From Branchiostoma floridae (lineage: Eukaryota > Chordata > Leptocardii > Amphioxiformes > Branchiostomatidae), in contig NC_049982.1 of NCBI RefSeq assembly GCF_000003815.2, positions 24,422,553 through 24,484,552 of the forward strand: 62,000 bases of DNA, given 5' to 3'. The first letter of the stretch is position 1, and every line of letters starts with the position of its first letter. Below the pieces are notes generated by a model. It saw nothing but the letters and a program-made list of their open reading frames with translations, did no database searches and had not been told where the DNA came from. The position numbers and the translations under genes are program-made. Positions 37,398 through 48,599 of the stretch are shown piece by piece.

Positions 37398-39423
37398 AAA
37401 TCAGGCAACCAAAGATCCTCTATGATTCTAGTGATAGGTTTATTCCCCTAGCTCTTTTCGACAAGAACGATGACCAGTGGACCACGGCCTAACGCCCCGT
37501 CCTAATACCCCTGTCATATTTGGCAAAAATCGACCGGACGACGATTCTGCGGCAATCGCCTGAGCTTATAATTATTATAATAACTTTATTGCACAACAAT
37601 TGTACAAAAAGTACTACAAGGTACAAAGTATGGCTTATATGCGACAGGGACGGTTTTCAGGTAAAAAATACGCGCAACCCTCTGTCGATCTCAAACATGG
37701 CCGACCTTTCATCGATACGCCCGAAGATCGTGGATGATGTGACAGGGGTATAAGGACTGGAACCCTTTCCTGTAGCGCGTATGTTGGGTGAACTCACTGC
37801 TACCAGTTCCAGAGATAGAAAAGCTAACCACTGGACTACTCACGTTATCTGGCATATATTAAGGCATTCTAAATTTATAATCTGTGAGGGAAAATAAACT
37901 CGAAAATACCCTAAGCTTCCGGTCAGTATTCGTTTTAAGTAGTCATAAGATTTGTTCGCTTTTGATGCATTCAATTATATATTATTGTGTTGTATTGGGA
38001 TGTTGCTGTGTATTGGAATTTTGCTGTATATAAAAAAAATTATATATACACATTAAAGCAAACAGCACATAAAATTGTTGGAACAACATTGATAAACAAT
38101 TCCATAGACGACACAAAGCGGCAATACTGTTTCATAATCATCTTTAGACAAGTTTGATTTGATAGCAGTTTTCAGAAGTTTTCTCGGCTATTTTTTCTTG
38201 TGAGATGATGTAGTAAATATGCACTTTTCTAACTTTGAACTTATGAGTTTTGAAACTTTCATAATGCAATATACATCACCCCTGTCTATAGCACTATATT
38301 TAGCATAAATGAGTGTAACAAAGGTATATGACGTAACAACAAAAATATTGTTACTAAGCAATTTCTTTTCACACTGCAACAATAAAGAAAAAACACAGAT
38401 TTAGTCAATGACATAGAAAAAACAATGTTTTCTGAATGTTTTGTTCACAAAACATCTCTATATACATTATTTGACTACTGTTTTCACGGAAGTTTTTCTT
38501 TTCTTTATCTTATTCCCGCTGCTGAGTTGATGTTTTTAAGAAAGATGTATTCTCATCCACGCTTGTTTCTTCATATGAATCGCTTTTTTTCTGCCTTTCC
38601 TTCTACATTACAATTTCTACAGACACACCTCTACAGACTACAGCATTAGAAGAAAAACTCTATTGCGCGATAATTGTAACAGGTACAATGTATGTCATTA
38701 TGTGTATATATGGGAGTTGTACTATGTACTATTGAGAGAATCCAATAACTAAACTAATCTAATATTATCTAATGTAACAGCATAAACAATCTAGTTTATG
38801 CTATACAAGCTAATACTTGAACATTATGTCAATATTGCGTTATCTCGTTTTTGCAAGGAGTTGTAAATGAATCGGCCTACGTATGAGAACAAACAAACTA
38901 ACGACAGTCAGTCAGATGGAAATAAAAAGACAGTTACAGTGTCATTCCTTACTATAAAGCACCAATAAATCAAGCGACACATCAAGTCATTTGAGTGACA
39001 TCGTCCTCATGATACTTTGTTATTGATTGGATACTTGAATACTTTATGAGTGAATGAAAGACCTTTAGTGATGTGAGTAAAATACTACATTTATGCTCAA
39101 ACAAGCCAAGTACAGATCGTAGCGATAAGGCAAAATTTGATATAAGAAAAGCTGTATATATGTTTCTTCTACATCTACAGAGACTACTACATGCTAGTAT
39201 GTACAGGTTTGGATTAATTTTTCTTTTTTTTCGCCTTATCTCATTAGTTTCGGGGTCTCCAGATAATGCTATCCATAAGATTAAGACACTCTGGCCTAAT
39301 GGAGGACTATGTATTGCTATTGGTCCAAACAGCATGACTTTGTATGATGATAGAATAGATAGAATTCTATATTGTATCCAGTTGCTGTACTTTCGGATAC
39401 TTTCACGATTACGAATAGAATGT
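37398..39423. other. Intergenic between NHL gene and collagen-like gene
   Basis: 37502-37755 looks like a MITE: ATACCCCTGTCATAT at the left, GTGACAGGGGTAT at the right. Inside it is TTTATTGCACAACAATTGTA, resembling a LINE tail. AATAAA at 37893 is a candidate poly(A) signal for the NHL gene. A repeat (TAACAGGTACAATGTATG) at 38677 recurs at 53815. The short ORFs are not convincing. Confidence 0.45.
37502..37755. mobile_element. Probable MITE
   Basis: Imperfect terminal inverted repeats based on TACCCCTGTCA at both ends of a ~250-bp non-coding segment. Confidence 0.5.
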
Positions 39424-40317
39424 TTATTTTGTACAGACGACGCACGTCAGCTCTCTCCCCTCCACATACGGTGGACAGGGTAGCGGGCCGCAGCGGGCCT
39501 CCACAAGGTAGAACAGCGCGCCGTCCACGTCCCCCTCCCCGCCGGGTAACACCTCGGGCTCCCCGTCCATACACACGAACTCCGAACGGCTGGGGTGGTC
39601 ACGGTACGCAGCCATCAGGTAGCCTCCGTACTCCCGTGTCCAGTCGTCCGGGCAGGTCGTGCGGGCGGGGATCATCAGCTGCGCGCGGCGGGAGAGACTG
39701 TAGCAGACCGCGCAGGGCACGTCGCGGTTGTGAAGTTTCTCATCGTCGTATGGCGCGTTTTCTGTGAGCTGGAACTCCGCCCCGTACATGTAGGACTTGA
39801 TTCCATCGACCCCATCGATGTACAACCCCCACTCCGGGTAGGCGGGGAGACATTGATAGTTGCTCCCTCCCCCTTTCTGGTTGAAGCGTGCTCCACCGGC
39901 GAACCCAGAGTACACAGTCACGGTGCCCACACCCTCCTTGCACGACGTCCGTCCCCATCTGATGTAAACAGCCCCGCCGCCAAACGCTTCAGTGCCTTGG
40001 CTGCCTTTCTGCCCCGTGGACCCTTTCTCACCTTTCTGGCCCTCCCGTCCGTGTGGCCCCATCTTCCCGGGACGGCCCGCCTCTCCCTTCTCTCCCCGAA
40101 CGCCCCTCGGTCCCGGCGAGCCCGTGTCACCCTTCGGTCCGGCCGGAGCCACCACGGTGATGTTGTTGACGTTACTGTTTGACATCTGCTTGGGACACGA
40201 AGTTTCCTCGCCTGCCGTGTCTACCGCTACGCAGGTAGACAAGAACAGAAACAGTGCAAAAAGTGCGACGACGACAACAACCGTAGTTTGACCTCTCATT
40301 CTGCTAAAGATCTTCAA
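39424..40317 (-). CDS. Short-chain collagen C4-like protein (297 aa)
   Basis: A single-exon minus-strand gene. Residues about 10-32 (VVVVVALFALFLFLSTCVAV) are a signal peptide or signal anchor. About 59-112 is a short triple helix of Gly-X-Y triplets (GPKGDTGSPGPRGVRGEKGE onward), ending at GTEAFGGG. The remaining ~185 residues are the cysteine-rich C-terminal domain seen in sponge and cnidarian short-chain (C4/spongin) collagens: YIRWGRTSC, GTVTVYSGFAGG, YQCLP, VPCAVCYS, TCPDDWTREYGGYLMA, and a final TCVVC. Start at M1, with M7 also possible. It probably trimerises through the collagen stem and is secreted or anchored; the role of the C-terminal domain is not established. The TAA stop sits within an AATAAA hexamer. 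Confidence 0.85.
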   Translation of the reverse strand: MKIFSRMRGQTTVVVVVALFALFLFLSTCVAVDTAGEETSCPKQMSNSNVNNITVVAPAGPKGDTGSPGPRGVRGEKGEAGRPGKMGPHGREGQKGEKGSTGQKGSQGTEAFGGGAVYIRWGRTSCKEGVGTVTVYSGFAGGARFNQKGGGSNYQCLPAYPEWGLYIDGVDGIKSYMYGAEFQLTENAPYDDEKLHNRDVPCAVCYSLSRRAQLMIPARTTCPDDWTREYGGYLMAAYRDHPSRSEFVCMDGEPEVLPGGEGDVDGALFYLVEARCGPLPCPPYVEGRELTCVVCTK

Positions 40318-41700
40318 AGTGTGGAGGCAGACACAACCTGGCGTTCTACAGACCTTTTGGGGCGATGAATGCCCTCCGATTACAGTGTAACGATAATTTA
40401 AGACTAATTAGTAACTTATCTTGTAAGTTATATGATACCCAAAGTGGTACGAGTATTTCTTCTTGACATCAAAGAACAATGGAAGCAAATATTGACTTCG
40501 TCCGTCTGTTGAAGCTAACATTGGACCCTAAATTCTCACTCAGTGACAGGTTCACACAACTTGGCTTTATGGTGGTGCTGATTGATTGACCTCGCAAACA
40601 CTCATAATTTTTATACACGCGGTGGTACGGTACCAAGTTTCAGCCTTTTCAAGTTATGCTCTTGACAGAACACGGACCCACACCATCTAGCTGCTGCACC
40701 ATGGCACAACTGAAAACATAACCATCTTGGCTAATATAACCATGTTGGTGAGAAAGGGAAGAAAAAAGAAAATGGACAGAAAAAACATTGGATTAAACAC
40801 AGCTGTGCAAGGAGACCTGATCGATATGTTTACTTAACCTACATTTGTAACGCCATTTTATTGTGACCTAAATATTATTAAGTATAGCTAGTTTCCCCAA
40901 AATCAGGTCTTACCCTAAAATGTAGGGAATTTGTAAACTTCCTTCATCAAGTATGTAAATAAGCATATGATTAACATAATTAGCATTTCATTTCGTTTCT
41001 GCATCAATTTCAATATATCATACATCTAAAGAAAGCTTGAATGATTTTCTTTCCAATGGTATCAAACTCATTATCCTTGTTAACTCACGGAACACGCACC
41101 AGATCTGTTTACGTGAGTGGGTCACGAAAAAAAGTGCCCAAAGATGATTCCATCAATCCGTTTTTCACCCAACGTTTGATATACAGTACATGCAAGTTTA
41201 TTCTAGGCATATCTGAGTAGAATATTTTATGATTCTAAATTCATGGAACGAGCACCAGGCCTGCTTACGTACTGGGGGTCACAAAGATAAAGTGCCAAAA
41301 TTACCCTACTAAAGTCAAACACTCCACTCAGCTCATTTTCTGCCGTCGGTATTGACTTGTGAATGAGGGCAAAGTGAATAAACAGGACATGTCAATCAAA
41401 GCCACTGTTACTCAAGCAAACAATCTGTACCGAGAGGTGATCAATCGAGTGTTAGCCATAAGCCGTAGGAAGGCTATTCTATCCTAAGACTGTACTCCAG
41501 CATCCAATGGTCTGTGTGGACTGGTGTACAGTTGTAATCTTGCAAAATGGCATTTGGTCCAGTATTGAGGAGGACGGATATTGCGACTGGATGGAGAATG
41601 GTGTCCTTATATCTCACCACATTGAAGTTGCCTGGAATGATGACGAGTCTTGTTTTTTCTTATCAGGATCAATAAAAAAAGCTATGTTAAACTGATGAGG
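40318..41700. other. Intergenic, no gene seen
   Basis: AT-rich unique-looking sequence. Two segments around 41043-41125 and 41218-41300 share GGAACACGCACCAGATCTG-like wording (GGAACGAGCACCAGGCCTG), suggesting a degenerate local repeat. The 62-codon ORF at 41507-41695 has protein-like content (WNDDESCFFLSG) but no support. Confidence 0.4.
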
Positions 41701-41704
41701 ATAG

Positions 41705-42680
41705 CTCTTCAGCGATTGTTGTAGTAGCTATACATCTAGCCACTGTTATTAGCTATGTAGCGACTGTTGCAGTCAATTGCATAATGACTAGAAGTTTGCT
41801 ATGCAGTTAGCGACTGTTGTTACCTCTGTAGAAACTGCTGTAGTCAATTGTGTAATGACTGAGAAGTTTGATATGCAGCTAGCGACTGTTATTAGCTCTG
41901 TCGTGACTGTTGTAGTCAATTGTGTAATGACTGAGTAGTTAGCTATGTAGCTAGCGACTGTTGTTAGCTCTGTCGCGACTGTTGTAGTCAAATGTGTAAT
42001 GGATGAGAAGTTAGCTATGTAGCTAGCGACTGTACTTTTTGTTGTTTCGCGACTGTTGTAGTCAAATGTGTAATGGATGAGAAGTTAGCTATGCAGCTAG
42101 CGACTGTACTTTTTGTTAGCTCTGTCGCGACTGTTGTAGTCAATTGTGTAATGACTGAGTAGTTAGGTATATGCAGCTAGCGACTGTTATTAGCTCTGTC
42201 GCGACTGTTGTAGTCAAATGTGTAATGGGTGAGAAGTTAGCTTTGCATCTAGCAACTGTTGTTAGCTCGTTCTCGACTGTTGTAGGCAGTTATGCAACTA
42301 GCAACTGTTGTAGTCAATTATGTTCTGGCTGAGTAGTTAGCTGTGCATCTAGCGACTGTTGTTAGCTCTGTCGCGAAGGTGGTAGTCAGCTATGCAACTA
42401 GCGACTGTTGTAGTCAATTATGTTCTAGCTGAGTAGTTCTAGCGACTGTTGTGAGCTCTGTAGTGACTGTTGTAGTTAGCTAAGCAGCTAACGATTGTTG
42501 CAGTGAGATGTGTGATGACTGAGTAGTTAGCTATGTAGCTAGCAACTGTTGCAATCAAATATGTAGTGACCGCTGTAGTTATCTATGTAACAACATCTGT
42601 GCTAATTAGCTATGTAGCAACACATGTTTTGCTAAGTCATGCAGCCTCTTTTGTCGTTAGCCATGTAGCAAAACGACTGT
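41705..42680. repeat. Minisatellite of GTTAGCTATGTAGCTAGCGACTG type
   Basis: About 1 kb built from AGCTAGCGACTGTTGTTAGC, TCTGTCGCGACTGTTGTAGT and CAATTGTGTAATGACTGAGTA in varying order, with a full unit near 90 bp and many truncated units. Related words occur at 61085-61200. Confidence 0.9.
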
Positions 42681-42973
42681 TATATAGTAGCTACTAGCTA
42701 TATCTAAATGTAACTAAGAACTGTTCTACTTATGTCCTAGTATCCCTTGACTTCCTTGACTGATAAAGTCTTCAACAACACTCTTATATCTTTGTGTGCA
42801 ATAAGTGAAATTGATTACATGAACATCGTATGAAAATAAATATGATGTATGAAATACTTTATTTATAACATATTCTGTAATTTTTGGAAATATCCAGACT
42901 ACAGTTTAAAACTTATTTCATTCATACTATGCAGTGTATGCACCTTAGTCCCTTTATCATTCTAAATCCTATC

Positions 42974-43092
42974 GTGTGTTGGCATCCGTCTGTCTCGGAA
43001 GACAATGGTGATCGGTGACACGGCAAGCGGATTCGAACCCGGGACCTCTTGGGCCTGAGACCAACGCTGCCGATCGTGCCACGCGGTCCCAC
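42974..43092 (-). mobile_element. tRNA-derived SINE fragment
   Basis: On the minus strand there is a pol III A box (TGGCACGATCGGC, plus positions 43069-43081) and a B box (GGTTCGAATCC, 43029-43039) at normal spacing. The arms do not form a good cloverleaf acceptor stem, so it is not a functional tRNA. It is flanked by AAATCCTATC on both sides (42964-42973 and 43093-43102), a clean 10-bp target-site duplication. Confidence 0.75.
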
Positions 43093-43100
43093 AAATCCTA

Positions 43101-44316
43101 TCATCACCCCGATCAATCGAATGGGGACATCCCTCGCGAATGTGCACACTCCTCTAGAAAATAGGACACTCCTCGACTTTCAAGGGGGCGCTCCTCTTGG
43201 AAAGGGGATGTTTCTCCCTCAATTAGGGGACGCTCCTCCGGAAATGGTATGGTCATCGGGCATAGGGGACGTCCCTCCAACACCCCCGCCGGCCCGTGGA
43301 ATCGGCCGCTAACCCGACAAATCCCTTTCTAGTTCATCTAAATCACAACATCCAAAACTTTAACCCCGTCAGTGCTCTCGACAAACGTCACACCTCGCCA
43401 GGTACGGATAGTTTTTTTATTAAAAATTGAGGCATGTTGGAAAAAAAGCCGCCCGCGCGGCAGAACATCACCAGTCTTCAGTGTTAAAATGGCGGCGTAC
43501 TGCACGCCCGGCAAGCAAAACATCGAGTTTTAGCCTAAATATCCGCGTGCTTGTCGAGTTTTAAGGCCTCCCTCCCCAACACACGTACATGGGAGAAGTT
43601 TCTAACACGACGTCAGGCGTAGTTATCTGTTATGGCTTGTGAAAAGGCCGCGGTTTACTGGAAACGCCCGGTATTACGGCTTACCGTGACAGAGATCTGG
43701 CGCACGGAATGAGTGACGGGTAGCAAAGCCCGTGTACACGGGAACTCTGATATGTCAGCGGGAGATGCATGCGCATTGTTCAATCAATGCAGAATAACTC
43801 CGTCGGACATCGTGTTAGAAACTTCTCCCATGTACGTGTGTTGGGGAGGAGAGGCCTTAAAACTCGACAAGCACGCGGATATTTAGGCTAAAACTAGATG
43901 TTTGCTTGCCGGGCGTGCGGTACGCCGCCATTTAACACTGAAGACTGGTGATGTTCTGCCGCGCGGGCGGCTTTTTTTCCAACATGCCTCAATTTTTAAT
44001 AAAAAACTATCCGTACCTGGCGAGGTATGACGTTTGTCGAGAGCACTGACGGGGTTAAAGTTTTGGATGTTGTGATTTAGATGAACTAGAAAGGGATTTG
44101 TCGGGTTAGCGGCCGATTCCACTGGCCGGCGGGGGTGTTGGAGGGACGTCCCCTATGCCCGATGACCATACCATTTCCGGAGGAGCGTCCCCTAATTGAG
44201 GGAGAAACATCCCCTTTCCAAGAGGAGCGCCCCCTTGAAAGTCGAGGAGTGTCCTATTTTCTAGAGGAGTGTGCACATTCGCGAGGGATGTCCCCATTCG
44301 ATTGGTCGGGGTGATC
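43101..44316. mobile_element. 1.2-kb palindromic element, arms about 510 bp
   Basis: The left arm (about 43101-43610, starting ATCACCCCGATC) and right arm (about 43810-44316, ending GGTCGGGGTGATC) are near-perfect inverted repeats. The spacer is about 200 bp, with TACTGGAAACGCCCGGTATT. The paralogous site downstream of gene B (near 51010-51030, CTCTATCGTCGCATGGC) lacks it. ORFs of identical sequence on opposite strands (43049-43312 and 44106-44318) are mirror images, not genes. It is most likely a large fold-back or MITE-like transposon. Confidence 0.8.
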
Positions 44317-44755
44317 ATCGTATGGCTATTTTTACCTGATGTTCTTGTTACCGGAGTTCTTGCATCACATTAGCCTGTGTGCCAGCCTTCGAAATGACCA
44401 CTGACTCAACCATTTCGCTTGCTAACGGAGGCTGGCACTCAGGCTGGCATCACATGCAAGCAACGATATATTAACATTATTTTATGTTGCTCCAGTTGTT
44501 TTTATACCCCAACACGCCACATTAGCCTGTGTGTCAGCCTTCAAAGTGACCAATCATTTCGCTTGCTATTAATAAACGGAGGCTGGTATTCAGGATAACT
44601 TTACATGCAAGCAGCTGTTGTTCTATTAATTCTTATACGATAATTTTCCTAAATATTAGGTACTAGAACGGATGGGTTTTATCCATCTTCATCTACATGT
44701 ATGCACCTAGTGCAATGCAGGTTTTCTTAAAGTTTCCAGAGAAACTGAGTTCTGT
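44317..44755. repeat. 3' flank of gene A with small inverted-repeat elements
   Basis: Two ~85-bp hairpin elements (about 44373-44452 and 44523-44600) start TTAGCCTGTGTGCCAGCCTT or similar and end with AGGCTGGCACTCAGGCTGG. Equivalents lie at 51077-51165 and 51233-51305 downstream of gene B. CCTAAATATTAGGTACTAGA near 44649 is shared by the 3' flanks of A, B and C. Confidence 0.65.
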
Positions 44756-47651
44756 TCAAGCTTCACACGTCGAGCCAAACAGAAGGCCGATACGGCGCAG
44801 TTCCAACAGGGCGACGTCCATGTCTATCAGTATGAGTCGCCAGTATTCCGGATCCACCGCCACTGTTTCCAACTGTCGGTAAATACAACGAAGGAATGTT
44901 AGTGACAGATTGATACTTGACCCGATCATATTATGTTGTGCTTAGAATGTGACTGAAATGCATAACTCTGCATTTGTGAGTGTCAGGAAAAACAAACACA
45001 CAACACCATGAAAATGTGGCGCACAACAGACAAGACCAAAACATCATACTTGTTCACTCCTTGACAATAAATTGACTATGCTCTGCGATTTCAAAAGCCA
45101 CAAACCGCATGCAAACGACACATGAGGAACTACCGTGGCCGATAGCAACGATGTGCAACACATCTATTTTAAAGTAAATGTGTTGCACAGAAAAAAAAAA
45201 TCTGCGGCAGTGTGTTGAGCAGGAAAATTATGTGTGTTGCACATTGTTGCTATCGGCTACAGTACAATACTTATCATCTAAGAGAAACAGCTCTTGTTAG
45301 TTTCTCTGTTTTAGAATTCGTTTCTTTGAAAATACTTCATTCGTTACGGCTAAATCGTAAGCTCCACGACTTTGAAAACACCGCCGGTAACAAATTTATA
45401 CACAAATACACTAATATTATCTGAGTGAAACTGTTTTTGTTTGTATGGGAGTTTTTTTTAAAGATTTACTGACCGGCGAGATCCCACGTTCTGCATAATC
45501 AGACAAAGCTTGCGTGACGCCGCCTTCAACACTTCCGATGGTCAGGTACAGGGGCGCATGCGCTTTGGTGCTTACCTGGATCTCGTTCACCTGTTGGTCA
45601 AAACCAAAAACACAAAATTCTTTTTGCTCACTACCCTTGGGAATATTGTAGGAGAAAACAGTTGTCTTTCACCATTTTTACGTCAGTCGTATTAGGAGAA
45701 CAGCTTAAATCAATCTATCGATCGCCTTTGTAAACTAGCGTATTACTTTCTTGTAGAATATGGAGAGAAACGTAGGATTCATTTCAAAGTTGGAAGAAAC
45801 ATGAACATACAAATAAAGACAGTTTGTCGGCCAGGTTGCTCTGTACTTCTTGGTAGTTCTCCAGACAGTCCCTGAGTTCCCCGCTGCCCTGCCGGCTGGC
45901 CACACGGAGGAGGGTGTCCCTGAACCGGCCCAGGACAGGGGCAAGGAGTCGGGCTCGCTGGATAAGGTTAACCTGAATAACACATGAATTCACATAATTC
46001 AAAACACTCATTTTTTTAAATTCTCTTGAGGAAAAACTTAAGCATATGTACATCAACATCTAGCCTGTGTAAGGCTAGCGTCACATTTCCAAACCGTGGC
46101 CCGGCCGACTTGTTTGTGAAAAAAAAAGTCTACACAAATAATGGCCTCGACTACGTCTTGTGTAGAGTTGATGTTTTTTTTTATATAATACTTTTCGTTA
46201 CCGAAAGCTGTCCGGCCTTGCCCCGGTTTAGAAATGTGTCTTGAAAGAATCAGTCTCTTTGCCAGATTAATCAAGAATTGTTCAAGATCAAGACTAATAA
46301 GAGGTCAGATTTTTAAATCAAGATCAATCCAATAGGAGCTCAGAATTCTCTGACACATTTCACGCATGAGGTTCTCTTATACGGGAACGGCAGATATACG
46401 TCAGCAACCGGTACCTAAGGGGGCTCGAGTCTCTGCCCACAAATCAAACGTACGTAGAACATCTACTATAAAAATCACGGTCATAACAGAACTCGAAATA
46501 TCAAAACCAGAAATTCCGCTGTAGTATCATAACATGCCACTACGGGGCTCAAAATTTTATAATTTTGAGTTCTCATCAAGACCTACCGACATACCGAATA
46601 TCAACACAATCCAGTTTGGCATTATAGGCTTTTACGGGTTTTCTACACACATATACGCTACCGAAACCATTTTCGCGAAAGTATTTAGACACATTTGATG
46701 TGTGGAAGGCCGAAATTAAGCTATGGAATCAATTACTCACCCTGTCTGGCTTGTCCAAGAGAATGCTGGAGTCTCCAATGAAACTACCAGATAGTTTTTC
46801 CTTGCCGCAGTGGGTAGTTTGCTGTAGTATAAACAGAAAGCGACGTCAAAACTAAATCTGAACACAATATCACAGACTATACGTAAACAATACAATGTGT
46901 GTAGACCACTGATTGATAACGTACACATGTATGTATTATGTATGTATGTATGCATAGCTTTAGTTTGCTTTGTTATTTACTCAGAGGTTTGTTTGCGAGC
47001 TTGATTCGTGTACATATATACTGGCAAAAGTTTACTTTCTTTTTACTCTGAAAGTCAAATATGTTGTTTGTGTTACCTCGGAGTTAAACTCTTCAAATTA
47101 GGCCTTATCGATTAGATCGTATGGATGACATCCTATGAAATGCACAAAACTGATAAAAGGTGCGAATAAAAAGTACTGATTTAGCAAAAAAAACTTGTCT
47201 GTATTATGAAAACTGCTGGCAAGGGATCACGAGAAATTTTGCGAAATTAGTATCCGTTATCCGATATTTCGTTTGAAAATAAAGGCATATATTTTTTTAG
47301 TTTCAGTTTACAGCTATTTTGCACGATTAACGGTATTGTCGAAAACGTTCTATTTTGGAAACGGGAGCTAGGAAATTAATCTGGGTGGATTTCATCCATA
47401 AAATTGAATCACAGTGGTCTTAATTATAAAGCCTACACAAGTCCAGTAAAGCCATGACACCACAAAATTTGCCTACAAAACTTGATAACATGGATAACAC
47501 TTACGTATATTACTGTGCTAGCCGACAGGGCACTTTGGATGTTCCGAGAGAAGTCACACGCCACCACGGAGGGGCGCCGCACGCTGCCGAGACTCAGGCC
47601 GCACAACACGGTACACAGGAGGGTCACGTACAGAAGGCGGGACGGCGACAT
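44756..47651 (-). CDS. Gene A: secreted helical protein, candidate cytokine (207 aa, five coding exons)
   Basis: Coding exons on the complement: 47505-47651, 46741-46821, 45811-45972, 45474-45590, 44756-44872 (147, 81, 162, 117, 117 nt). All have GT/AG borders and all introns are phase 0. Residues 1-23 form a signal peptide (MSPSRLLYVTLLCTVLCG). Exon 1 also carries VVACDFSRNIQSALSAS; exon 2 TTHCGKEKLSGSF; exon 3 a long amphipathic helix (LLAPVLGRFRDTLLRVA), a QGSG turn and ELRDCLENYQEVQ; exon 4 AHAPLYLTIGSVEGG; exon 5 DPEYWRLILIDMDVALLELR, ending CEA. Mature cysteines lie near 32, 54, 112 and the C terminus; there is no N-glycosylation sequon. The exon plan and helix layout resemble IL-10/IFN-lambda cytokines, but no sequence motif proves it. 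The family is not recognised. Confidence 0.8.
45132..45262. mobile_element. MITE in intron 4 of gene A
   Basis: GTGGCCGATAGCAACGATGT at the left and its near reverse complement ACATTGTTGCTATCGGCTAC at the right bound a ~130-bp hairpin absent from the same intron of gene B. Confidence 0.7.
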
Positions 47652-48302
47652 GCTGTCGAATAAATTGTGCGAAGTTAAATCAACCAGCTTTCATCGATTT
47701 TAAAGTCTGCTATGATAAAGAATGACACGACAACTTGTTTTAAAAATTAACATGTGTTTGGGAAACATTCTATATGTAACAAGATCTTTTAAGATATGTA
47801 ACAAGATCTTTAAAGACTTTAAAAAGTCTTTTATAATACAGAAGGCGAGACGGCGACATGCTGTAGAACTGTCTTATTTGGTGAAACACTTTATGTTTAA
47901 CCAGATTTTCAACTCTTCTATACTACATGTCTACATGCTGTAGAACCGTGTTTGTGGAAATATTTTATGATCAAAAAGATCGTAAAATTAAAAAAAAAAA
48001 CAATTGTGACTAAAGAGTAAACTTCAAAGCGCGGATATTTGAGCTCAAAGTTGTCTTTAAAAATTCAGTGTAAGCGTGAACATGAAAGCATACCATCTAA
48101 AATACATTTTCTGAGTGACATCATTTTAACCTATGTATACCAGTATATAATTCTATATTCTATTTATCAGTATATACTTAGTAGTTCTGATGTAAATGAC
48201 TGGGAAAACATATTTCACATGGAGTGAACAACAGACAATGCTAGATGTAAAAAAAACTTATTAAAGTTGTAAATCGTCTCGTTACGAAACATACGAACTA
48301 AC
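47652..48302 (-). repeat. Leader intron of gene A with duplicated acceptor/start segments
   Basis: The intron joins the leader exon to coding exon 1 (acceptor near TTCGACAG/CATG). It contains an extra copy of acceptor plus start, TTCTACAGCATGTCGCCGTC (ATG at 47859 complement), reading MSPSRLLYYKRL before it diverges, and a decayed one near 47935. Confidence 0.65.
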
Positions 48303-48425
48303 CTGAATACTGGTTGTGAATATTATCTTCTCAATGTAGAAATCTGGAACAACTGTGGCTTCTTGAGCTGTTCGATGGCGTTCTGTCCACTTCTTTAGCC
48401 GTCTTCAGTTTCGTCTCGTCTGTGT
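48303..48425 (-). ncRNA. 5' non-coding leader exon of gene A (inferred mRNA exon)
   Basis: The segment ending ACCAGTATTCAG with donor GTTAGT (complement, donor at 48302) is conserved upstream of all three paralogues. A TATA-like TTTTTAAATAAATT lies at 48451-48464, putting the transcription start near 48425. It is a non-coding part of the mRNA, typed ncRNA only because the list has no UTR class. Confidence 0.5.
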
Positions 48426-48450
48426 TTGAGGTTCCGAGCCTTTTTCAGCC

Positions 48451-48581
48451 AATTTATTTAAAAAGGTCCGGAAATGTTGTGAGCTAATAGATATTGTAGG
48501 TGTATTAAATAGCCTGTCATTAGATACATCCCGTAGTAATGTAGAGAAGTTTTGTAAGGATGATCCAACCCATTCCCGGAA
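48451..48581 (-). promoter_or_regulatory. Gene A promoter: TATA-like box and TTCCCGGAA palindrome
   Basis: TATA-like TTTTTAAATAAATT at 48451-48464, TTTCCGGACC just upstream, and a perfect TTCCCGGAA at 48573-48581. TTCCNGGAA fits a STAT dimer site and CCGGAA an ETS site; binding is inferred from the word only. Confidence 0.45.
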
Positions 48582-48599
48582 AAATGTTTGACTAAAACC

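Noticed and set aside
39372-40182. Plus-strand ORFs opposite the collagen-like gene
   Set aside because: They are antisense shadows of a clear GC-rich collagen coding sequence.
42974-43092. Functional tRNA gene on the minus strand
   Set aside because: Good A and B boxes but a poor acceptor stem and anticodon arm, and a target-site duplication; a SINE explains it.
43049-44318. Matching ORFs on opposite strands (LANVHTPLENRTLLDFQGG)
   Set aside because: Mirror translations of the palindrome arms; no start context, exon or homologue.
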